In this document: one piece after another, positions 54,191 through 64,000 of the stretch
Layout: every line of letters starts with the position of its first letter
How positions within the stretch are numbered: position 1 is the first letter of the stretch
Source: Lotus japonicus
Taxonomy: Eukaryota > Streptophyta > Magnoliopsida > Fabales > Fabaceae
Assembly (NCBI RefSeq): GCF_012489685.1
Contig: NC_080046.1
Location: 45,657,176 to 45,721,175 of the forward strand
DNA: 64,000 nucleotides
Direction: 5' to 3'
Notes under the pieces: model-generated
Told to the model about the DNA's origin: nothing
Database searches by the model: none
What the model saw: the letters and a program-made list of their open reading frames with translations, nothing else
Translations under genes and position numbers: made by a program

Positions 54191-55985
54191 AACTAGTACG
54201 GTGACCTAAGCGATGCAAGCGTAAGATTTAATCGATATAATTTTAACATTTAATGTTATTGAAGCTTTACTCACTGAAAAAGTAACATTTGTAAAAATTC
54301 ATACCAATTTACATACACGTTTGAAATTTGATGTTTTATTTTTGGAAGGCTTGAAATTTGCTGTAAAATGTCTATTGAGAAACTTCACAATTTGGATAAT
54401 ATATCAAATAAAATGTAATTCCTATGGCTTCGATGAAGAAAGTAAATAGTACTAAGACAAGCATAAAAAATACATAGTATGAGTATTTATTCACATAATA
54501 AAATGATGTGCTGTTCAAGTTTAATTTTTTTTAAAGAGAGATATTGATAGTAATGAGTTATGGTGTCAATTTCAATAAATATCTTTAAAAAATATTTGAA
54601 ATGCATTATTTTATTTAGGGTTGAATAAGTTTTTGGCTATCGAAATATACCTCACTTTTGTTTTTAGTTATTGTGAAATTTATTTTTATTTTGAGGTATC
54701 TCCAAAATTACGATTTTTGTCTAAACCGGATTGAAATCCTTGTCAATTGAAGCGAATAATATAATAGAATGCAAGGAAGGGTTCCCCGCATCTCAACAAC
54801 TTCCAAAAGAAGGTTATCGACCGGTAATGCGACTTGTAAAAGACTCCCTACTGCGGAGCAACATTCCAAGTGACCTTTTTATTACATTTTAATGACAATT
54901 GAAGCATGGTCCCACAACACACTCTCTACCATACTCATTCCCCCAACCGCTCCCCCCTCCACAAAACACCCACACCCCCCTTCTCCGACCCTTCCCTCCC
55001 TCATTCCAGTCCATTTTTCCTAACCATGACCAACCCACCAAGCTTGCAATATTCACCACACACCACCAACCAAACCTAATGGTGAAAACCAACCACAACC
55101 ACCACCATTCAAGCATCACATATTCAAACCCACATGTACCCCACATTCAAAACAACCAACCACCACTGCTAACCAGGTCGATGCCACCCTAAGTGGGGGA
55201 GCAACCGGTGTGAGTGAAGGGTGGTGGGGGGATAGTGGAGAGAGTGGTTGTGAAAGAGAAGGTGGTGACAAGGGTGAGGGAGAGAGGAGTGGGTTGAGGC
55301 GAGGGTGTTGGTTGGAGATAAAGGAGGATAGTATGGAAGGGTGAGGGGCGAGAGATTACACATGTAAATTGATGTGTCATGCTCGGGTGTGAAATTGTAG
55401 TCAATAAAAATAATGACACATGTAAAACTAATTACAATTTTCTATCTAAGATTGATAGATAATCTAACACAAGAAAAAAAAGCGAAAAATAGTAATTTAG
55501 GAGGTACTAAAAAACATATAAGGATTAAAAACAACTATTCCACTTTTTTTTTGAAAGTAAAAAAATAAAAAACAAAAAACTTAATTAAGCCTTTTATTTA
55601 TTTATTGAACATCTTTTATTTATTTCAATAAACTGAAATATATCATTGTGAAATAAACTATTTAAACAATGAATAATTTTACTTTGTATATCATGTTCAA
55701 TATATATATATATTTTTTGAAACTAATTTTTTTTTTTTTTACTTTGTATACATAATACATAGCATATATTACTATCCCAACTAAAGGCAAATAAATGTGT
55801 GTATTCAAATTTTCATTTGCTGAGATAATACTATTTAACCACTATATTTGATTAATAGATAATCAATTTTTCTTTTTGAATTCAATTGAAATCAGTTTCA
55901 AAAACAAATTAAGGAAATAAAAAATTGAAAAGTTGAGGTTGGAAGTGAATTATTATTTATTATTTATTTATTTATTATTAGGGTG
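54191..55985. other. Intergenic region with a strand-switching composition block
   Basis: AT-rich except 54890-55370. There the plus strand is C/A-rich (CCACAAAACACCCACACCCC) to about 55190 and then abruptly G-rich (GGGTGGTGGGGGGATAG) to 55370. No gene motif found in the long but low-complexity open frames. TA repeats and T runs lie at 55690-55740. Confidence 0.4.
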
Positions 55986-57014
55986 TCTCTGTCTCCAAAG
56001 TCTCAAAAATCAAAATCCCCTCACTGTTTCAGCCTCCACCGGCCATTGCTGTGAGAGAATCCCTTCTCGTACGTTCTCTCTTTCTCCCTCTTCTCTCACT
56101 CTCTGTGCTTCTTCCTTCTCTTTCACATGTGCAATTCAAGCCAAACCCTGATCTTCTTCTTCTTCACACTGTGATTTTTCTTCAACTACCCATTAGGCTT
56201 CAATTTCAGCTTCTCCCACTGATTTAACACGTTTCACAACTTCTATGATGAAGTTTTCATTATTGCATGTGTAGTTTCTTTGCATTCATGATGAAAAGGA
56301 GAGAACTTGGTTCCCTTTTTGCCATGCCCATGTGTGTTTGTGTGTGTGTTGCTATGCAAAATTTATGGATGCCCTTTTATCAAGTTTTCATCTTTTGCCT
56401 AGAATCTTGTGTGTTCAGAGTTAATTTTTTGTTGGGGTGTGTATTGTGATTTGTGAATGCCCCTTGCATGTAGTAGTTGCTTTTGGATTGGTTTGTGATT
56501 TTGGGAAATGGAGAATGTAAATACTAAATAGACTGACTCTGAGGGTGTTGTGTTTGAAGTGGGAATTGGAGATGCTTTTGCTTGTAATGATAATGATAGT
56601 GATGTGATTAACATTATTAGCTTTTTAATGCTTATATTTGGAGGCACTAAGATGGTGTTGATAGATTCTAGTGTGTGATGGTTTGAATTGGTTTTTAATA
56701 CTATGTGTAACTGTAACATAACCAGAGTTTTGTGCATTCATATAATTTTTGGGTGTATTATTCCATTCTGTTTTCCACTTTTATTAATGTTTGCAATGCT
56801 ACACAGTTATTTGGATTTGGTGATTTGAAGTGAGATGTGTAAAATAGAGGCTTCTTCTGATATAGCTTCTTTACTAGTTAAGTATTACTATGCTGGTTAC
56901 TATTATATTACTAATCTGTTATCTCTGTTTCAGTGTAGCAGGTCAATCATTGTGAAGATTGATTCTGTTATGTTCTAAATTTCTTCACAACATACGTCAA
57001 AAGTGTCAACTGAA
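55986..57014 (+). promoter_or_regulatory. Probable 5' UTR of PP5 with a leader intron
   Basis: A CT-rich start near 55986-56068 is followed by a donor (GT at 56069) and, after 860 bp, an acceptor (CTGTTTCAG ending at 56933). The remaining leader runs to the ATG at 57015. Splicing is inferred from signals only. Confidence 0.45.
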
Positions 57015-60000
57015 ATGGCAACTGAAAATTCTAATGTTTCAAAGGCTGAGGAACTGAAACTCCTTGCGAATGATGCATTCAAAGGTAATTACTAATTAAT
57101 AATGAGATTATTTCTTTGTGATTTGATTCTCACACAATGAGAGCAAATATGTGAAGTGTTTTATGCCGAATTGTTGGTTAACATAGTCATGAACGTTTAC
57201 ATTTCTTTGCTAAGACTTGTTGATCCCGTGGGTTACTTTTTCAGCTCGGAAATATGCCCAAGCTATTGAGCTTTACACAGAAGCAATTGAGCTAGATAGT
57301 CAAAATGCAGTTTACTTGGCTAATCGTGCCTTTGCTCATCTTCGGCTTGAGGAATATGGTAGTGCAATACTAGATGCCACAAAGGCTATTGAAGTTGATC
57401 CTAAATATTCAAAGGTGCTCTGAATCCTTGAACTTCAGGGGCTGTCTTGTATTTTGATTTTTTGAATAAAAATATATTTCCTGATTATGGTTTTTTGTTA
57501 CAGGGTTATTACAGGCGAGGTGCAGCTCATCTTGGGCTGGGAAAGTTCAAGGAAGCACTGAAAGATTTTCAACAGGTAACTAATGCAATTATAAATATCT
57601 GTTTTTTACCAGTCTGGAAATGGTGGAGCCTGGGTTGGGAATAACATGTTCGTATTACTAGATCAGTCATTTTGCAACATTGGAGAACTTTGTTAGGCTA
57701 ATATTCGTAGTTTTTTTACTAATCACGTAAATAAACAATATCAAAGATAATATGGGAGAAGCAAAATCAAATTCACTAACGTTACTCAGTATATTTATTA
57801 AACATTATTGGCCTTAGTACTTTAGAGGAACATATGTGGCAGAATTTGACATTATTCGATAGTAACTGGAACAAGAAATAGGCATTATTCATTAGATATA
57901 TGCACTGTATAGGTTCCTGCTCTTATCAATGTGATATTAGTCCCAAAAATGGTTTACAGCCACTGTAAAAGGAAGGAAAATAAAGAGCAAGTGAAAAAAA
58001 ATAGATAAAGATGTTGCAGGCATTGTGCTCAAGATTGACCTCATCCAACCTAGGATCCGGAGGGGGGTAGCAGACGCATAAAAACTTGAGATGTAACAGG
58101 AATTATGAGATCCTAGTAATATACACAGGTATATTCAAACATATAGGATAAATATAAAACATAAGAAAGCACCTCCGCCCCTGACATTTCTACTTACAGG
58201 CTTACAGCCACACAGAACTGCCAACCATTGAACAAAACAAAGGCAATACAGGGTACTAACACACAAATAAATGCAGCACTCAAACTTCGAGGTTTCTACG
58301 AATATCTGTTCCTTCTCTCGTGCTCTCCTCATTTTTCATGTGGATGTTGAAGCCTTTGCTTTCTTTATGTTGTTCACCTTAATCATGGGAGGGTTCCTAT
58401 CAATATAACTCTAAATAATCCTGCCGTGTGGACATCCTGTACAGCTGTGGGCCTGTGGCATAGAAGTCTAATTTGGAAGTTGGAATCAACTAATGATCAT
58501 TGCAGATATTGTGATACCAAGTACCCGTTTGGGTGCAAACGAAAGAGCACTTATTACAGCTTATTTAGTGCTTTTCCTACTAGATAAGCTCCAATAAGCC
58601 CATATCCAAATGGGCTCAAGTATAACTTGGAAGCAACTATAATGATCATTATAGTTTTACGTAATGAAATATATTAATTGTTGCCTACTTAAATAGGTTA
58701 TCAATATAGGACTAGAGTACTTGCTATAGAAATAAGTAAACAATGTGATAGTCACAGATTTTGTTCTTAAATAACACACTTATTATTTATATTCATAAAT
58801 ATCTAAGAGTTGAATGTCAAGTTAGCCACTGAAAGCATCCATATTGTAGAAAAAAGAAAAAGAAAGTATTGTCTTCTCTGTCATTATGTAATTTACAACT
58901 TATGTTACAAATAGCAAATTAGCAATACGACTATAGCAAATTGTGGTTATGGTTGCAATGTGATTTTGGAAGGCTTATGCAGGCCAATGTGATCTGCAAC
59001 TTCAGCCTAATATGGTTGCAGAGGATGCTGCAACCATGTGAGTTCTTTTTTTGTTTGGAACCATTCGGGCAAAAAGAAGCTGGCCTGTCAACTTACTTTC
59101 TAACTCAAGAAATGAAACTCATTTTTTAAAAAATTTACTTGCTAGTTGCTAATGTTTGTCGAAATTGTTGGAGTCTGAAAATATTTCTTGGCCAGCAACC
59201 TTATTGAAATGTGAGTCAGGCAGTCAGCTGTACTACTGGCTGAAGCAGACAGTTTGTTAACCTTTAACATTGTCATGTGTTCTTGTAACTTTTGTTTCAG
59301 CCATACCTTGTTCCAATATACTGCTTCACTTTAATAGTTCTGCAACATGCACTCCTTTCAATGTGCAAACATGTTTGACTTGGCATACTTATATTGACCA
59401 GGTCAAAAAAATGTGTCCAAATGATCCTGACGCAACAAAGAAATTGAAGGAATGTGAAAAGGCTGTTATGAAACTTAAATTTGAAGAAGCAATTGCTTTA
59501 CCAGAGTCTCAAAGGCGTTCAGTAGCTGAATCCATAGATTTCCATTCAATAGGTACTACTATGAATATGGTTTCTTATGCTAGTATATTTATTTTATCGT
59601 ATTTTCCCTTGCGTACATCTTTTTTTGTCATCTGGTTTTTTGTGTTTTATTATTCATCATGCTGTCATTCTATTAAGGGAACTAATGCAGCTTTAATCTT
59701 GTAAGCTTCGAATAATATCTTGTGCACAACATTCCCTTTAAAGGTGGCTGCAGCTTTGTTTTGATTATTTGAAAGTTTAGTAAGGTGTCTCCTGTTATGA
59801 GTATCTTTTGACCTTGACTGTGTTCTTCGTAAGTAGATGCAAGTTTTTCAAGGATCTTGACATCCTCAATGTGGGGAATGACGCAATCATTTTTGTTATT
59901 TCAATAATTAAGTTATGGATGTGGTTTTCAGTTTTTATCAGATTATTTGACTGAGTGTGGTCCTGTGTCTTCTCCTCATTTAATTGTGTTGTCGATCTAA

Positions 60001-63000
60001 ACTGGTAATTTTCGTGGAGCACATTAGATGGATAAGGTGCCAGTGCCACTCAATACCTAGTTTTTTTTTTTTGAAAGCTTCAATTCACCACCGTATGACT
60101 GTCTTTTTATGAATGTTTGTCATACTTTACAATAAATTATCACTTTTTGTACATATTGTATCATTATAGGAAAGGGCCGCAAATCTGCGGTGCCAACCGA
60201 AGTGGCCATAGCAGCAGTGACAGCAGCAGTTATGGCAGTGGTGGTGATGTTGTTCAGGACATCAAAGACCACGATAGTAGCTGTAATTGTGGTTGGTTTG
60301 CTGTTGCTCCTTGGGGCATATTGGTGGAGTGGTCGCAATACTGGTACATTTAGGAGTCATTTACGGGACCAAGGTCTTAGCTTCAAAATTAATATAGACC
60401 TAAACATTGTAAATCACAGGATCGTTGATCCTAATTAAATTGAGAATTTTGATATAAGTCAAATGGAATCATTATTTAGAATACATTAGAAAATAGACTG
60501 CTTTATTTATAATGCAGCATGATTCTTTAAATTGGCTACTTTTCGGAACTAATTAATAATTCTGCACCATAAGAAATGTCTCTTAAGATATCAGTTCATT
60601 AGAATGTGTTTGTTACCCTTCTTGGGGGTTTCTAGGACCAACGTAGGGCCATTCCTTTAGGCATTATTCCTTTGGGATTTCAAAATTTCAATTTGGTCTA
60701 TTTTCCAATATGGATAGTGGACCCAATGTATTCTTCATTTTGTTTTTAAGAGTATATCTAAACGAGTAAGTGAAGTGCAAGAAAGGTGGATCTGTGCTCC
60801 AGCTAAATAAACTAATAAAGACTAGATATAAATGTCATGTCTATTTCCCACTATTTTCTGTTGCTTGCAAACTTGTTTGAATTCTTTCTACTGGGTTGTT
60901 CAATTGCTACCTGGATTGGCATATCTACAAATTGTAATTTCATATTTGATAAGATTGTTATGCATTTTATAGATATCTTTGGATTCAGTGGAGATAATAT
61001 AATTTTCCTGATCTTAAAACTCTCCTTTTTATTGAATTATTCATTTCAATGAGCATTAACTATTCCTATTATTTTTAATTGTCAGTTATCGTTGTGATTA
61101 GTAACCTTTGTTTTTTTTATCTCTAATCTCTATATTTACTTTTTGATAAGAATCTCTATATTTACTATAAGCTAATTCATGTTCAACCGGGGCATTTGGT
61201 TTCACTCACTGGCATGAACAAATATTTGTGTTTCATTTTAATGCTAGATGTTGAGTCACAATATTCTGGAGCAAGAATAGAGGGGGACGTTGTTACTTTG
61301 GATTTTGTAAAGAAGATGATGGATGATTTCAAGAATCAGAAGAGCTTGCATAAACGGTACTGAAGGAAGAAATTTGATTGCTTTTATGTCTGTTTCTTGA
61401 AGTGTCCCTTGACTTCGGTCCCATTTGAATGTTTTAGGTATGCATTCCAGATTGTATTGCAAACAAGAGAGATATTGCAAGCTTTGCCTTCTCTTGTTGA
61501 TATAACTGTTCCTGATGGCAAACATTTTACTGTTTGTGGCGATGTTCATGGTCAGGTAATTGGTTTATTATTATGTTCTTTGAATTGTTTAGATTAGTTT
61601 GTGTCTCAGAAGTTGGAGTTGAATTTGAATTTAAGCACTGCTAAGTTGATGAGTGACTTCTTAATATATCAAAACAAACTGTTGCTTATATATTCAAGGT
61701 GGCTTTTGCTATTTTTAATATTAAGGGGATAGAATTGTTCCCATAGCCTATATTTGATTTGCCTCCCTAAGTCATAAACTGAGTTTCTGTTACCATTGTG
61801 CATGGACTGGAGAACTATTTTGTGCTGGTGAGCTTGTTCATTAATGTTTTGTGTTTGTTTTATTCGTGGCACATTTGTTAGGGGGGACTGTACTGCCATG
61901 TTGAATTTAAGAATATCTATTGTTATTTTTTAATCTAGTGAATAATAGAATGTTATTAGAAGAGAAAAAACAAAGAAGAACAGAAACATGGGATATGAAA
62001 TTCTTAAAGAGAAGGGAAAAAAAATTCAGTACAGCAAAAGAGAAATCATCCGTTAGAGTTCAAACATTCGACAAAGACATGAACTGAAACAGCTTCCTAA
62101 CTTTATCGACTTAAAACTTTGATAGCAGTCGTGTATTGCTGTGTATGTCTTAATCGTTCCTATTTTAGTCTTAACAGTAAAAAGAGCATCCTGTCTGAGT
62201 TCGGTAGGATAGGGTCATAGGGTGGGTGCTTGTGTGTAATTCACTAATTCTTGATTGGTAAATGAAAGAATTTAGAAAAAGTGTGCCTGTGAGGAAACAG
62301 ACTTAGCCCAATTTTTGCTGAAATAATCAGCCTTAACAATGCTTTGGATTGTGTTTCCTGAGTAACTTGAATTGAATGGTAACAATCATCAAGCCCAATT
62401 TTTCTCCATTTTCATTTCTCTAACATACTTGAATGTGAAAACTTCTTATTAAATTTGCACCATGTTGCTTGGCTTTTGAGTTTTCTTTTGTTTTTCTTTA
62501 ATTCTTAACCATTCAATTTTTTCATGACTCCTGCAGTACTATGATCTATTAAATATTTTTGAGCTCAATGGGCTTCCTTCAGAAGAGAATCCATATCTAT
62601 TTAATGGTGACTTTGTGGATAGAGGATCATTTTCTTTGGAAGTCATCCTCACTTTGTTTGCATTTAAGTGCATGTCTCCATCAGGTGAACCCTAGATCTT
62701 TATTAGTCTGTAAGTTTTGTTACTTTTTTTTTTGTGTACATTATATATTTACTATCTCTGAACTACCCATTAGCTACTTGTGAAGGTCTGTTAGAATAAA
62801 AAATACCTCTTTCTTTCATAACATTATATGTTCAAATTTGTTGCAAATCCTTTTGAAATTGAGGTCATAAATTGCTGTGTTTACTTTTATTGTTTCAAAT
62901 GAGTTGTATGATGCTGTTTGTGTGATGGGATTTTGCATAAATCATTGCTTGCTCCTTTCCCCACTATATCCATATCACTTGTTTAAGGCAATATACTTTC

Positions 63001-63946
63001 TTCTGCCTGGGATATTGTAACTTATTTTGTTGTCGCATAATTTTCAGCCATACATCTAGCTAGGGGAAATCACGAGAGTAAGAGCATGAACAAGATATAT
63101 GGTTTTGAGGGTGAGGTGCGCTCAAAGTTGAATGACACATTTATTGAACTATTTGCGGAAGTCTTCTGCTGTTTACCTTTGGCTCATGTGATAAATGAGA
63201 AAGTTTTCGTAGTCCATGGAGGTCTTTTTAGCGTTGATGGGGTCAAACTCTCTGACATCCGGTCTATTAATCGGTTTTGTGAGCCTCCTGAAGAAGGTTA
63301 GATGCATCCAATTTTTTGTCTTCAATGTTTCTGACAGTTTCCCAGATATTCTTGCACTTCATATTCCTAAGTCCCTTTGCCTTTTCTCTCCCGCGTGGTA
63401 TTGTAATTTTTTGTTTCTATGTGTGTCTGATATGTGTAGGGTTGATGTGTGAATTGCTATGGAGTGATCCGCAGCCTCTCCCTGGAAGAGGTCCAAGCAA
63501 GCGTGGTGTAGGCCTTTCTTTTGGTGGAGATGTGACAAAAAGGTTTTTGCAGGAAAATAATTTAGGTATGTTTTCCATTGGTGTGATACTTTGTTTCTGT
63601 ATTCGTTCTTTAATCAGTGACTTCATACAAAAACCAATTTACAGATTTAGTTGTGCGGTCTCATGAAGTAAAGGATGAGGGTTACGAGATTGAACATAAT
63701 GGTAAACTCATAACTGTGTTTTCTGCTCCAAATTATTGTGACCAGGTAACCAAATCCTTTTTGTTTCTATTTTTAAACAACTTTATGGCATTTACTTAAG
63801 AATCACTTTTGCTCCTATGAAGTACCAGAGTTAAATCCTACACCATGTTGATATTTCATTGTATGCTGCAGATGGGTAACAAAGGTGCCTTTATTCGATT
63901 TAAAGCACCTGATTTGAAACCTGACATTGTTACATTCTCAGCAGTG
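57015..63946 (+). CDS. PP5: Serine/threonine protein phosphatase 5, TPR and PPP domains (last exon outside window)
   Basis: Exons: 57015-57084, 57245-57414, 57504-57575, 59402-59552, optional 60170-60343, 61248-61356, 61438-61555, 62537-62684, 63048-63296, 63440-63565, 63645-63745, 63872-63946; all have GT-AG ends and matching phases. The first three encode three TPR repeats (about residues 10-115), which in this family bind Hsp90 and restrain the enzyme. Then comes a linker and the PPP catalytic core: [36 protein letters not shown] and APNYCD supply the metal and phosphate ligands. The last visible exon ends at VTFSAV, so only the final exon is missing. The start is the first ATG in good order (MATENSN). 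PP5 dephosphorylates Ser/Thr in the cytosol and nucleus. A broken duplicate of its middle lies at 48546-49610. Confidence 0.95.
58519..58622. mobile_element. Possible short MITE in PP5 intron 3
   Basis: AGTACCCGTTTGGGTGCA on the left and, inverted, AGCCCATTTGGATATGG on the right, with AGCTTATTT / AATAAGC pairs between. This is a weak terminal inverted repeat of the hAT or TA-MITE kind. Confidence 0.35.
60170..60343 (+). CDS. PP5: PP5 cassette exon encoding a membrane segment
   Basis: 174 nt (58 codons) between the AG at 60168-60169 and the GT at 60344. Phase 1 at both ends, the same as the flanking exons, so it can be skipped or included without a frame change. It encodes [16 protein letters not shown], a hydrophobic Ala/Val stretch, a short FRTSKTT turn and a second run ([13 protein letters not shown]), then WWSGRNT: one or two transmembrane helices between linker and phosphatase core. 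Plant PP5 genes are known to make a membrane (ER/nuclear envelope) isoform by including such an exon. Inclusion here is by analogy; the sequence shows only that it is possible. Confidence 0.8.
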
Positions 63947-64000
63947 GTTAGTATCTTCTGTATTTTATTGTCTGCTATGGTATCTTATATTGGGAGTTGG

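Noticed and set aside
54899..55192. Pro/His/Asn-rich 97-codon open frame, and the opposite frames at 55169-55419
   Set aside because: Low-complexity composition leaves frames open by chance; no motif, splice or start context supports a gene.
13229..63946. A functional link between the PMD gene and PP5, since MAIN-type PMD proteins are known to work with a PP7-type phosphatase
   Set aside because: The phosphatase here is PP5 (TPR domain, PP5 motifs), not PP7, and lies over 40 kb away in ordinary gene space. Co-occurrence is most likely chance.

Overview
This window is plant nuclear DNA, from a eudicot and quite possibly a legume (a weak call, made from overall sequence character). The evidence is spliced genes with GT-AG introns, a protein phosphatase 5 gene with the plant-type optional membrane exon, PIF1-like helicases, and nested LTR retrotransposons of the plant Ty3/gypsy Tat, Ty3/gypsy Tekay-like and Ty1/copia types. 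A 100-N assembly gap sits at 26689-26788.

Positions 1-38844 are almost all nested retrotransposons. The main family, here called E1, has LTRs of about 817 bp and is transcribed on the minus strand (5' LTR at the right). Three copies are present: A (1-9317, its 3' end lost off the left edge), B (11969-26152, both LTRs present) and C (26789-38844, 3' end lost in the gap). E1 encodes gag-protease, then RT, RNase H, a second RNase H and integrase. Between integrase and the 3' LTR it carries two plus-strand genes that run against the element. One is a five-exon gene for a 1139-residue plant mobile domain (PMD/MAIN-like) protein. The other encodes a 161-residue coiled-coil protein. Each has its own TATA box. 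This cargo is the most interesting system in the window.

Between A and B lies 2.65 kb of a related, apparently non-coding LTR element (LTR2) in the order internal-PBS-LTR-PPT-internal. The same 5-bp duplication (CCAGT) lies at both its edges. Copies A and B look identical over the 4440 bases where both exist, at an offset of 16835 bp. That offset equals exactly one E1 plus its LTR2 host unit. This is either a real tandem duplication (or circle-derived array) or an assembly loop. The right part of B is a different, damaged E1 that ends next to the last exon of an unidentified host gene.

Copy C is split by element D (30840-37128). D is a very young, gag-only Tekay-like element with 2.5-kb LTRs, a perfect ATCAG target duplication and long poly-G tracts.

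Positions 38845-46248 hold a decayed minus-strand Ty1/copia element with 200-bp LTRs, TTAAT target duplications and ten 59-bp hairpin repeats in its leader, followed by a tRNA-derived SINE and a 490-bp MITE-like element.

Positions 46249-64000 are gene space. Two PIF1-like helicase genes lie in tandem (46863-48341 and 50813-52402). Between them is a broken copy of the middle of the PP5 gene, invaded by a LINE fragment. A second LINE remnant lies at 53437-54190. The PP5 gene runs from 57015 past 63946 with eleven constitutive exons visible plus one in-frame 174-nt cassette exon coding for a membrane segment. Its last exon is beyond the window.
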